Below, one piece after another: positions 26,946 through 39,500 of a stretch of 64,000 nt of DNA. The notes below the pieces were generated by a model. The model made no database searches and had not been told where the DNA came from. It was given only the letters and a program-made list of their open reading frames with translations. The stretch lies in contig NC_082637.1 of the NCBI RefSeq assembly GCF_030936135.1, forward strand, positions 10,677,001 through 10,741,000. Direction: 5' to 3'. Source of the stretch: Gavia stellata. Its lineage: Eukaryota > Chordata > Aves > Gaviiformes > Gaviidae. The first letter of the stretch is position 1, and every line of letters begins with the position of its first letter. The position numbers were made by a program, and so were the translations under genes.

Positions 26946-29900
26946 GGTCGGTGCATGCTGGCCCTAGCATATGCTGAGGCCAGCAAGAGGCCATACCTCT
27001 TGTGTGCAGCTTGCCAGGGCGTGAGCAGCATTGCTTGAGACCTGTGGCCATTTTGCTATGCAGATCTGTGACTCATTAACTGTAAATCAACATCTACCAA
27101 AGGGAATACTGACGTGCATTGTCAAAAGCAGGCTCCTCTGTCCTTTCTGCCTGCTCCTTCCTCACCACGCTTTCCTGCCCTGCCACTGTGCTGGGAAACC
27201 CATTAGCAGGAACACCTTCACAGCTCCCCAGGGTCCCTTTTTCCTCCACTGTTCCATGTCAGGATTTCTCCCAATCTAGCATAACCTGAGATAAAATGAG
27301 GGGACCATTTAGTCCTGGAAAGCTGTTTCTAGGGAAAGGAGATGGTCCGTGTGCCAGCAGGCTCCAGTCCTTCTTGGGCAGAACTGAAGCCTTTGGATAT
27401 TTATCTGGAGACCGTGGACATATCCACTGTGCCCGGGAGAGTGGCTCTTCAGCCCAAATCCAGATGGCCAAGAGTGTCACACCACAGGTACAATGAGTTC
27501 TGGATCCTGGACAGAGATGTGGCAACCTTAGACACTAGCACTGTTCGGAGGGCTAACCCAAACAAGCCAGCAGTAGTTCTAAAGGACTTGAATCTTCTCT
27601 CATTAAATCAGTTTTCTTCATTTTTGGAGAAATAACTTTTGGGTTGCATCAAACTATGTGAAGGAAGAAGAGAGTTCTGTGTAACTGTGGGATTGCTGAA
27701 CCACAAGGTCAAAGAGCTGGGGTTTTTCTTCTTTTCACTGTTCCTGGCCACGTGTCTGCAACCTTATTTTTGTTGTGTAATGTCACTTTCTGTCACTGCT
27801 CTGTTTGGCAGTTGGTGGAGAGACAACATCAGTGTATTTACAAGTTATTTTAAGCTGAAGTCAATTCTCAGTGGTCAGGATGAAATGTGTTTAGTACGTT
27901 AAATGGAAACACCGACAACTGGAGCAAGAAAAGGCCCCGTTTTAAGAAAATTCAATAGTACTTATAAATTATTTCTAAAGTACAAGTCTCATCCTGTGAG
28001 GTGCAGTGTGCTGTCAGGGGGACACTGACAAAGCCAGGAGGGTTGGCTTTGACTTTCTAGTTTCCTCTTTGAAGATCTGTGTAACAAAAAAGGTTGCCCA
28101 TGTTTGAAAGTGATGCAAGACCACTCCATTTTGCAATACTGGGGGTTTGGAGAAAAACACTAGCGGGATTTGGTTTTGTGATCAAGTCGCTGAGCTAAAT
28201 GCCCCTCTGTAGACATAAATCTGGTGTATGTTCATTGGATTTGCTGTCCTCTGGATATTTAAGAGTAACTGAAATCTGAATTTGGCCAGGCAAAATGTTT
28301 TTTAGTGGGGCCTTATTTTACTCCTTCCCTTGTATTTCTCCACACCAGCACAGTTATGTTGTTACAAGAACTGTTTTGTCTGCAGGCTTTGCATCCTCTT
28401 CCCTGTGAATAGACTGCGTCTGTACTTTGGTGCCCGCTATCCTAGAGCTCCCCAAGCCCCAGCAGCCAGGGCTTTGCTCCTCTGCAGCCCGATAAGCCCA
28501 CCACTGCGTGTCCTGGGAAATGCCTAACGCATAAGAAGGAGCCCTGCTTCACCTCTTCAAAGGACTTGCATTTTGGTTAGATCTGCGATTGCCTGAATAT
28601 GCTTGTTCAGCTTGCACAGCTCCTCTTTGAGCCGGAGCCTCTGCTTTCTCCAGCACCTTGGCAGAAAGCCATGCAGCAGAGGAGTGGGCACAGCATAACC
28701 TTATGGCAAGAGAGACACTGCCCAACCTCACAAGCCACTTGGCTCGCCTTTCCTCCCTGTTTCTTTCTTTAGCTGTCCTCTGTGAATTCATTTCTATGCA
28801 CATGACTTAAATCCCCTCCAGAAAATTGATGGATCCTGAGAAATCACCAGTTCTTTGCCTGAATAACAGCCCCAGTACAAAGGCAGAGGGGCCCCTGAGG
28901 GAACAGGCTGCTTTCAAAGCATGACTTTGGCAGAGCCAGCGAGGGAGACTTTTGGGGATTCTCTCATTCTCCCAGCAATGGCTGGGTGTGAGAGCAGGGC
29001 TGCCAGCCTGCAGCCTGTCCTGCAGAGGCTATTCAGTGCTCAGCCCCCTGCCATAACTGATTATGGCTGCCTGCTGATGGAGACACCGTGGACGCTTATC
29101 CTCCAGGTCATCTGAGGGCGAGCTGCTTTTTTGCCAGAGAGCCCCAAGTAGTTCTTGGGAGTGCAGCTATTCCTGAGTGCTGGCTCTGCCGCAGGGTTGT
29201 GGAGGAGGAAAGCTTGTTAGGTCAGCTCCTGAGCTGCAGGGTGCATTTGAAGGGCAAGGCAATGGCTCATCATGAGGCCAGGGTGCAAAGCAGTGGCTGG
29301 GGCCTGGGAGACCCAGCACTGGTCCTGGACCTGGCCTCTGCATCTCCTTGGATGATATGCAGCTCCTCTCCTTGTGGAAGTGGGATGAGGACACCCATCT
29401 CCCTGGAAGCCACAGCGACCAAGTGAGAGGTGTCCATAGACACCATAGATCTGCTCTCCTACAGCCTCACTTTTCTGTGCCTTCCTCCTGCTGAGTGCTT
29501 TTGGGACACGTCCAATACAGTCATACCTCAAGAGAGGAGCCAATGTTGGGGTGTGCTGATGGACAACCCTGTCTCCCCTGTCCCCCAGGCTCTCCTGCCT
29601 CCCTGCCTTGTCCATCACAGGAAGACAGTTGGATGTCACAGGCTATCAAGCCCAAAATTTCAAGCTGGGGCAGCCAGGTCCATGGAGAACTGCTGAAAAT
29701 TAGAAAGTGGAACGGGGCAGCGAGAGATGCTCGCCCACAACTGGCAGACACAGCAGTGATGTGCACGCTGTTACAACTCCAGCCCAGCAATCTCATCTTG
29801 GCCCTGTGCTGCCCCTCAGCTGTCCATCCTGGGCAGACAGAGGAGTGAGAAGGAGAGAATGAGAGTGCCGGTCCCACTGTGGGGCAGACGGAAGAGGTGG

Positions 29901-31519
29901 CAGTAGTATGAGGGAAAGGACAAGGAGCCTGATCATGGTGCAAGCAGGGAGGAGCAGGCATCCCACTGGTGTCCCAGCCAGCAAAGCATGCAAAACCCTG
30001 GGACGCAGGTGAGCAGCTCCCTGTTGGCTCTGCACCTCCACAGGGGCTGGTTTGGCCTCCATTTGTGCTGGTCATGCAATTTAGGTGGAAAAATATAACT
30101 AATTCTCTCCAACTCCTGGCTGTGCAGTGTCCTGCACACCTGAGGACTCACTCAGCAGGGATGGCAAATGGGATACTGGTCTTCATTTGCAAGACCCATC
30201 CCAGTTGTGTTTTTGCACTGCCTCACTGAACTCGGCAATGCCCCACAGCTTGGAGAAGGTGGGCTTTTACTCTTCTTCGAGCTCTTCAGCTTTTTCCTGC
30301 TTGTGATATTACATACCTTGTCCCTGGTACTCTGGGTCAGTGTCCCTCATTGCAGAGCCCGGTGATACTTGCTGCAGTGACAAAGGCAGGAAATTTGGCA
30401 TGACATGGAGTAGCAAGAGGTGTGGCTACGAGGGCCAGAGGAACAGCTTGAGATTTGGCACATCCCTGTAACTCCTCCTGAGCTGCTGCCAGAGCCTGAC
30501 ACAGCCTTCCCCAAACAGCTGGTCTGGGTTGGAAAGGGCTGAGGCTGCCAGCAGAGACACAGAGGGCAGCTCTCTGCCTGGGAGATGGTGCCTGTGCCAT
30601 TGTAAAACACATATCAAATGCATTGCTGTAAAAAGCCCTTCGCGTGCAGACTTCACCTGTGTGTTTCCTGACGCTGGGTACGTTACTCTACAGACCTCCA
30701 TGCCCCTGCATGCCCTGATCGAAACCATTGCGCCACTCCCAGCCCTTGCCAAGCTTCTCCCTGACTCGTGCTCATGCAACCTACAGCCTCCTCCAAAGAA
30801 AAGAAAGGGAGACACCTGCACAGGCAGGCAGGCCAAATAAATGGCCCTTGCTTGAATTAATTTGATGGACTCAATGGGGAATTGTTTAAATGAGAGAAGG
30901 GAAGGAATTGCCGATGAATAAAATGTCTTGCTGCTCACTGTGATGGAGCTGACGCAAAAGGATTATTTTTATCCCGTGGAGAAAAGGAAAAGAAGAGCCC
31001 TGCAAAGCAGAGAAGAGGGGCTGCCTTGCAGTCCTGCCGGCTGTGGGAGGTGCAGCAACGGCTGCAATCAAAGCAGCTCCAAGGTTCTCCTGGAGGGAAG
31101 CTGTTACGCTCCAATTCACTGACTGTTTCTGTGAGATGGGATGTCAGACACCAACCGTGTGAGGCCATCCTAGGACAAACATCCCCTGCTCTCCCCTACT
31201 CACACGTCCCACCAGGGAGCTGCCTGTGATCCCACTGCTCTGCAATCTGGGGGGCGTCTGAGCTCCTCACCCCGCCATGGGGTCCTGGTCAGTGCAGAGA
31301 CTCATCCTGCCTGGGCTGTGTTTCTGTGTGTTTCTGACCTCCAGCCCGTTGGGCTGAAATCCCCTTCTCGTTATCCCCCAGACCACATCCCATGAGCTGT
31401 ACCCTTACTACATGGTGTCCTATGCATGCAGCTCACCCACTGCCCTCCCCAGCGCAGAGGGATCTTTTCACATGCTGGGCCACAATGCTCCCATTTCTCT
31501 GCGGTGGGACAGCTGACTG

Positions 31520-32230
31520 TTTCACAGCATCACAGGAGTGCCAGCTTGCATCCAGGTGATTATCCCCCTAACCCCAGTCCTGATGGCAGAATGCTCCCTC
31601 CCCACCATGCTGTATTTTTGCAAAGAATCATCCCAGCTCATGCACAATATCTTGCATTTGTTCCTGTTAAATCGTGTACAGGTTTTGCAGGTCACATCTC
31701 CGGTCCAGCAAAGTAATTTCAAATTCCAGTCCTGCCTTCCTGGACACCTGCAGCCTTCCCATCTGTCTCAGTGCCCATGCACTAACAGAAATGCTGACCA
31801 GATACCCTCCAGACCATGGAGTTGAGTGCATTGTACGCAACTCATCCCTCTGTGCTGACAGCTCTGGGTACAGCTATTCAGCTGGGTCTTTCTAGCTTTT
31901 ACCCACTTTATGTAGATTTTTTGCCTCACTTGAGGCAAAGATAGGCAATGGCAAAGCCTTCCTGAGGTCAAGATTAATGACTTTGGTGTCTTGCCTGTCC
32001 ACAAGGTCTATTATCTTGTTGCAAAAAGAAATCAGATTAGTTCAGCGTGACTTCTTTAGCACAAATCCGTGTTAGTTGTGATGCGTCTCCTTGCAGGCAC
32101 TTACAGGTTGTTGTCTTGTTCCACTCATCTGCCGAAAAGTGAGGTTAAACCTAAGGTCTGTGATTCTCTTTTTTTAGGACAGTTACTGCATTTACCTTTT
32201 TCAGCTTTCTGATCCCCATCATCCTCTGAT
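31520..32230 (-). mobile_element. Decayed CR1-like LINE, reverse transcriptase region
   Basis: On the minus strand, with frame changes and stops, blocks appear in the order expected of CR1 ORF2. AVTVLKKRE and TLGLTSLFGR lie near 32130-32210 (CR1: VTPIxKKG and [10 protein letters not shown]). TNLISFCNKIIDLVDRQDTK followed by VINLDLRKAL lies near 31950-32055 (CR1: TNLISFYD..VxxLVD, then YLDFSKAF). RFNRNKCKILCMSWDDSLQK lies near 31600-31690 (CR1: RFNxxKCxVLHLG). The interval between the last two is shorter than in an intact element, implying an internal deletion. It is a non-functional, ancient copy. Confidence 0.7.
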
Positions 32231-34789
32231 ATTCCCCAAGATAAATGCTTCAGATTAAGGCAGTTAGGTCGAGCCGATGTGAAGACAGCTGCCTTCCCAA
32301 GGGGCTGGGGCTGTTGTGGCCATGACAGTCTAAAAACACCACAATCAAGCCAAGGCTTGTGGGTACAGATAACACCCTTTATTAGGCAAACAAATCTACC
32401 TAGGAAGAAAAGAGAAGTGCATGTGCCTTCAAGCTTGTCTTTTATTCTGCAGATATATATTAGTTGAGCTAATAAAAGGCATTGTGTCTCCCTGCCAGCC
32501 TGTGCTGTCCGGGTACATGCTAACCTGTGCCTTGCTCTGCCAGAGCAGATGTCTCCCCACTTGGTTGCTGGTATTGGCTGTGATATCCTGAGGACTGGGG
32601 ATTGCAGGAAAGGGGAAAGGTGGCTTCCCAGGAGCACAGATGGAGCATGGATGAGCACTGCTCAGTCTCTGCTTTCTTATTTGTTTGCCTCCTCTGACTT
32701 TGTGATGATTATATTGACTTGCTGCCAAAAGTCAGGCACCAAAACCAAAATGACCAGAAACTACTTTTGCAAATGCAGCTGTGAGACTGGAGGATGCTCA
32801 TCCCACTCCAGGATTAGGCCTTCTACTTTGATCTGCACTGAAGGAAAAGGAATTCAAAGGGTCTCATTTTATCTGGCCTGGGCAACCAAAGGACATCCAG
32901 TGGGAGTGCAGGAAATTAATAATTTAGTGTCTTTCATGTCATTAAAAAAAAGAGAGAGCAGAGTAAAAGGCTGATGGATTGGGTTTCAATTACAACTGCT
33001 TGTTCAAGAAGAAAACGTGTGCTATGAAAACACTGCAGCCCATATGGCTCCTGCAACCTGGGGGTTGGGAAACTCAGGCTGCAGAAGGAAAAGGGAAGCC
33101 CAGCCTGAGAAAACTGCTCATCTGCTGCCATGAGGCCAAAGGCAGGGCTGTGGAGGTGCTGTCTTGCTCAGCCCAGCCTCACAGCATTTCCCAGCCTAAA
33201 GCTCCAGTGAAGGAGAGGGGTCTGAGTTCTGCTCCCACAATGGGGAGAACCTGGGGTAGCTCAAGCCTGAAGTGCAGTTCCTGAGGATGGAAATCCTGGG
33301 GTGGCTATAGGGTCAAAGACTTGCAGAGGGATCTGTCATCCCTTCTGCAGCAGAAGGGGAAATTCTAAAACTCTAAGTCAATTCCCTCTTGCCTGTGTAG
33401 GGAAATATGGTTTGTCAGGGTGTTTTTACCCTGCTTATAGCCAGGGATGTGCTGTCAGGCATGATTTTTAGAGGCAAAGTCTTCTGCACTCAGTCAGTTC
33501 TTCATTTTGAGTCAAGGTTAGTCTGAGCTTTAACTCAGAAAAGGAGCAAGGAAATGGGACACCACCATTGCCTACCTGCAAAGGAAGAAAGAGAGAGGTC
33601 TTGGCAGAGAAAGCTCCAGCCCTCAGTTCCCTTATCTCTGAAATAGTTGTCACAGTTGTGGTCACAGGCTGAGCAGGGTTTCCCAAGAGCAAGGCAATTG
33701 GCTTCTCCCCTCCTCTCTATCCCTACCCGCTACCCAGCTTGGAGTCACTGGCAAGGGTTTGTTAGAGAAGGTATGGCCTGTGTCCCCATGCTTCACAGTG
33801 CTTCACAATGACAGTTTTTACTTTCTGCAGGCTGCAGTGAAACCGCTAACTATAGCTTGTCCCTGCTCCTCCCTGTGAGTGAGTAAGCCCCGACTTAGTA
33901 AAAGGCTTGGGCAGACTGGGCTGAAAGGTGCTACAGAAGTGCCACGCATTAGGTGATGTGGTTGAAGGAATTAGAGGAAACTTAAACATTGCAACCGAGC
34001 TGTTTCCCCTGCTTCAGAAAGAATTACTTGTCTATCAGCATGAGACCTCTTAAACACCACCATGCTCCCTATGCACTTACTGTTCACTTCGTGGGCTTTC
34101 AGCCTTGCTTGGCAAATGCTGTTTGACTCAGGCCTGTGATAAACATGTTGCAAGGTATTAGTTATAGCCTGAAAGAATGGTTCAACGTGGACTTTCTCTT
34201 AAAAATAAACACCCTGTTTAAAAGAAAAAGCACGACAGAAAACCTGCATGGGTTCAGCTGAAGAGAGCTGGGACAGCAGATCTTTAAAGCTAACTGTAGG
34301 GAGGGGTCTTTGCCTGCTGGAGATGAGTCTGGCAAGGTTCAGCAGGGTATTTTTGTGACCCATTACCTGTTGATAATGCTGTCAGTGTCAGATGTGAATT
34401 TTGCTGCTTAGTAAATAGTGCTGGCAGCAAGATGGTCTCAGAGGCCAACCCAGATGACTTGGTACCACAGTGGTGCTTTAGCAATGCCCATCAGAGCGGA
34501 CCCAGAGGCAAAGTGGCGTGGGGTGGATGTAAATCCCATGCAAACTGCCCTCGCAGCACTGGGGCTGCATCCTGGAACTGGAGATGCTGAAAGGGGCTTG
34601 AAGGTTGAAAAGGAAAGCGTGAAGTCCCAGCGTGATACTGAAACACCAAGCCAAACACGGAGTCTGGCTGCCTCACTGGGGTAATTCAGAGCAGGAGTGA
34701 AACCAGGGCGCCGTGTTTGGGAATGACATTAGTAAATCCATTGCTGGTTGCCGTGCCCACATCCAGGGTTGACACTTCAGTGGAGGTGA

Positions 34790-34814
34790 CTGATTGATTC
34801 ATTGATTGATAGAT
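34790..34814 (+). repeat. Short TGAT/GATT tetranucleotide repeat
   Basis: Imperfect tandem TGAT units (tgattgattcattgattgat) span about 25 bases in the last DNAI1 intron. Confidence 0.6.
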
Positions 34815-36055
34815 GAAAAATGCAAACAAAGTCTGGAAAGAGCAAGCAGGTTAATCTAAGGTCTGGGAAACATAACTTCAAGGAGCTTTTTAGGGCCTCA
34901 CAAATAAATTAAGCAATAACTTGATCTCAGCCTAAAAGCACTGGCATGGGAAGAGATTCGCAACAGTGGAACTCTCTTAAATTAGCAGAAAAAGATATAA
35001 TGGGATTTGGCAGCTGACCAAATTCAAACAAGGACTAGAGCACACATATTTAGTGTGGCACTAGCTTGTCTGCACCCCTCAAACTCCTTTAGGTCAAAAC
35101 TCCTTGTCTTTTCCTGAAAGATATGCTTTAGCTCCAAGAGGAGTCACTGATGTGATGAGTTTACTGACTGAGGCTGTGAGAATCATCACAGTTCCTTCTG
35201 GGCTTAAAATCTATTAAATCTACTTCTGCTTTTGATCTTCTTGAAATGATCTGAGATTGACAGGCAGCATTACAGAGAGAGATTCACAGCTTTTATAGAG
35301 GTAAACACAGCTTGGAACAGGCCAGGTAGCTGTTTATTAAGAGATTTACAGACTCCTGAACTCTTCAGTTCTCTTGATTCTGGCTTATTTATTAGCTCAT
35401 GTGTTAAACGATCAAACTGTAAGCACTCAGAGACAACAAGGTGTCACAATAACAGTGAGCATGGGTTGACATTAAATCAATGTTACCCCTTTTCTGCCAT
35501 TGAAGTAAGCCTAGTGGGAAACAATATACTTGGCCCACATGCCTGGGGTCATATAAGCTCCCCTCTTACGTCATGTTGGAGCTTTCCCACTTGTCAGTAA
35601 GCACAGGGAAACAGTCCTCACTTTCTGATCCCCATGGTGCCAGCTCTCATGGACTCTTAGTCCAGCTTCCTCCTTGGTCCTCTAGCCGTCTGCCTCAGGC
35701 TCCCACTCTCCATGGGTTTTCTCCAGTCCTTCCTGGTTGCCATTTTTCACTGGGAGACCTTCTTCCTCTCTTTACCCCTGTAATACCAACATTCAAACCG
35801 GTCTGTACAGCTTCGTCGACCTTTGGATACCCTAGGAGGAGGCTGCTGGGGAGCTTGTCCCCTCTTATAGTGTGCCAGCATTCCCCAGGGTCTGGGAATT
35901 GCCCCATTGAGTGCTGGATTGCTCTGCACCAGTCCCAACACTATAAGCAATATATGGTTAAGAGAACATTTGCTTAGAAATGCTGTCTGCAATAAGAGCA
36001 CAACAACAGAATAGGGTAGAACTGCAAAACTCATCCTTCAGTTTACACTTGGTGG

Positions 36056-36550
36056 TGCAGAACATCCTGGGATCGCAGAGCCACAGGCACATTCAGGATG
36101 AAAGGGATGTTGGGAGGTCTGTAGTCCAACCTCCAGCTCAAAACAGGGTCAGCCCTGAGATCAGACAAGGTTGCTCAGGGCTTAGGCTTATCTTGAAAAC
36201 CTCCAAGGCTGGAGATCCCACAGCCTCTGTGGAGCTCTGTTCCAGTGGCTGACTGTTGCTGTGGAGAAAAACTTTCTCATGTCACGTTGAATCCTTCCCT
36301 GTTTCAGTTTATGGCTGTTGTGCCTCATTCTCCTGCTGTGCACCCCTGTAAAGAGCCCATCTTAGTCTTGATATCCTCCTCTTGGGTGCTGGCAGGCTCT
36401 TGTTAGGTGATGCAAAACCATCTTTTCTCCAGGCTGAACAAGCCCAGCACCCTTAGTGTCTCCTCAGCGCCAATCCTCCAGCCCTCAACAATCTTGGTAG
36501 TCTCTGCTGGACTCAGTCTGGTTTATCAACATCTTAGTTCAGCCCTTAAA
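36056..36550 (-). mobile_element. CR1 LINE, older 3' fragment
   Basis: The + strand reads as the reverse complement of a CR1 3' end. A degenerate tail (gggatcgcagagccacagg) comes first, then gtagtccaacctccagctca, ttgctcagggctta, aaaacctccaaggctggaga, agcctctgtggagctctgtt, and further the LEKR region (tctccaggctgaacaagccc). It matches the common older avian CR1 type whose 3' UTR carries the ttgtccagxgc block, distinct from the younger copy at 45937-47470. The element is 5' truncated, diverged and non-coding. Confidence 0.85.
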
Positions 36551-39500
36551 CTACCTTCTGCCTCTTTTTCCGTAGGTGAAACTGGAACCCTCCCATCCAT
36601 TGGCTGAAAATGAAGACTTTTTACAGTCTGTTTTTCATCACCAGGGGCAGAGAACAGAAGCACTAAGCCAGCATAGCTGTCATCTCCTTATCTTATTTCT
36701 TTCCTCCCTAGAAAGCTCCTTTCCTTTTTTCCAGTGACTGAGGATGTGGCACCACACAGCACTGGGGATAGGAGGTGAGAGGGGTTCGCCCTCTTCACTT
36801 CCTCCCACCTCACAAAGCTTCTTTCATTAACACTCACCTAGTGTTACTTAATTAGCACATTCTGGCTTGGAGCTGCCTGCCTGTGTTGCAGCCTTCTGGA
36901 GAAAATCTGCTGAAGCTTTAGCTATAGTATGACAGGAAATATCAAACACTTAGGCTTCTTACTAAGACTAACAGCTACTCTTATGCCATAGCATTACATG
37001 GGGGTTGAGTGTGGTTCTCACCTTCAGCCTGTACAGCCATCCTTGGCTTTACCTATCTCTCTTGAGGGAACCTTCTCCTGTGGTTGTGTACTTGCCTTTT
37101 TTCAGACATTTCATGCCAATCCACATGACAAATGGATGGCTGAGCTAAGCCAGGAGATTGCAAAGGTTATGCCAGAAGTGGGAAGAGTAACAGGCTGAAA
37201 AATCACCCCAAAAGAACAGTTATCAGTGAGATAATTGGGTTGATATCTCAGAGCACTCTGCAGATTTATTTTGGGGGATTGGTTGGTGTCCTCTCTAGCA
37301 TTTCAAATTTCCCATTCATTCCTTGGATAATCTAGCAGAGAGTCCACTTATAAAATCTTGAGAGGGCCTGGTGGCGTAGAGGGTCACAAGGACTTCGAAA
37401 GACTTTGCACCAGATCTCCACATGACCCTGAAACATTGGAGAGATGAACTCAAAATCAAGGAGCTGAATTCAGTGAAGACCTTCACAAAGTACCAAAAAT
37501 ATCTGCCAGGGCTGGTCTCAGCTGTGCTTGATCCTGCGCTGGTGCAGAGCCTGGACCAAGTTCCTGCAGTCCAAGGACTCAGAATTACGTTAATAAGTCC
37601 AACCCAGTCAGTAATCCCATGCCTGCAACATGGTGTGATTTCAGCAGGGAGTGAGGTGAGAGTTTGGCTCATGTTGTGTTTGCCATAATAGCATCCAGGC
37701 CCCAGATGGTCATATAGGAAACATTGCATTTGTCTATGGTTAAATCAGGGGTTGCTGGAATAATTCAGCTCTGTTACAGGTTCTCTGCTGCTCTTGCTGG
37801 ATTTCTGGCTCATTTACAGATGGTTGCTGGGAAAGTTAAATTATGAACAATAGCCATTCACAATGATCCAGGCTTCTTAAGGATTTTACAGGCTGGGGAG
37901 AGGCTGGCACTATTTCCCCAGTTACCTTCTTCTCACCTTCAGAGCAATTGCAGCTCTCACCTAGGGATTTTATGCATCTTTATGGCAAAAACGGTGTTAA
38001 TGAAATTACTGGAATTAAATTCGGATTTAATTTTCTGAGCACAAGTGGCCCCTTTCTGTCTTTCTTTTGTTTCCTGCTTGGTTGCCAGCTGTGAAAACAT
38101 CTCTTTTCAGGATTGTTCTTGATGCCGAGGCACTTGCGCAGTGCTGGGCACGCAGCAGCGCAATGGGCTCATCCCCTGCTGGGCTGCGTCTCACCCAGCT
38201 CTCAAATGATACGGAGCACTCCCCCGCAGTGAGGGGGAAGAGCATGATCAGCAAAGTGCCTGGAGAAAGCACCGTGTCTCATCATTTGTGGTGTCTGCAT
38301 CTCACAGCACGTTACACACAGGATCCATATGGTTAACTGTTTTGCAGGAGAAGCAGTGGGATATAGGGGAGTGAGGCAACATTATCTCTACAAAGCAATT
38401 CCTTCCACCATTCCTCTAGGTCAGTTTAGGCATCTCCTCAGCACTGGTGGAGAAGAACAGTTTTGGTTATCATCTCGAGGCCTCTCAAAACATCACCAGG
38501 TTCTTGTTCAACCTCTATTGCTTCCTCCCAAACCTGCAGCCTGACAACGCATCTGGGTTGCAGGGAGTTCCTCACCCTGGGACTATGCCAGGAGGATCCA
38601 CGAGTGGGCTCAGATCAGAATGAAAACAGGAGAGCCTGGGAAGAAGTGACCCCTCCCGAGATGGTGATCTGACCATGCTGGGGGAATCTGCAGCCAGGAC
38701 TGGTGTCCAGATGTGGCAAGATCTCTGCCATCTCCACCAAGGAGATACCTGCTCCAAGGGCCCTCCAGGACAAACACTAGCTGCTTGCCTGGCAGCATTG
38801 CCCCAGCCATTTCCCTCTGTCCCAGCTCCAGCAACACAAAGTGGGGTGAGGATCTGGCCATGTTTGCTGGTGTGTTGAGGCTTTCAACCTCAGTTAAGGT
38901 GACAGGCTTTGGGCTACTGTTGTTCTCTTAATGAGGCAGATCTGTCCACTTAGTGTTAGGCATGTGCATCTGCTTCAATTCACCTCTGCTAACAGGATCC
39001 TTCTAGTCCCTAAATATGGCAATTAATTGTCAGATAGTTGCTGCTGCCAGCTTGGCCACTGTCTTGCTGAAGCTGTCAGCTGCTGCTTAACCTTGTTCCA
39101 TCTTTGTACTGGTGGGACTTGCTGAGCAATGGAGAGATTACCTTGGGAAGTGCTTACTTTAAGGACCTTAATGACTTCGACATTGTTTTCTTCGCAGCCT
39201 GCCTTTATTTTGAAATACTGTGTTGCAAAGAAACTCCAATAGTTTCAGCAGCCAGCTGAGCAGATGGGTTTAATTGGTCTATGGCACTGAAGTAATTACA
39301 TTTTGGTACAACAGAGACACAGCAGCGAACATGTAAAACTAATTCAGGTGCAGCATCCTGGCCAGTGACTCAAAGCAAAGTGTAGTTTAGGGAGGCCACT
39401 CCTGGCCACACTGTGACTGTGCTGTTGGCAGCATGGACAATCACTAGGAATATATCCCTCTGGTTTCCACAGATGATGTTGGATTGGCTTTTCCCATGGC

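Noticed and set aside
32125-32658. 177-codon minus-strand open frame
   Set aside because: Its end overlaps the decayed CR1 segment in a different frame from the reverse transcriptase blocks; the rest matches nothing.
37316-37729. 137-codon minus-strand open frame
   Set aside because: No recognised family and no supporting context. Considered as a possible decayed transposon, but no motif was found.
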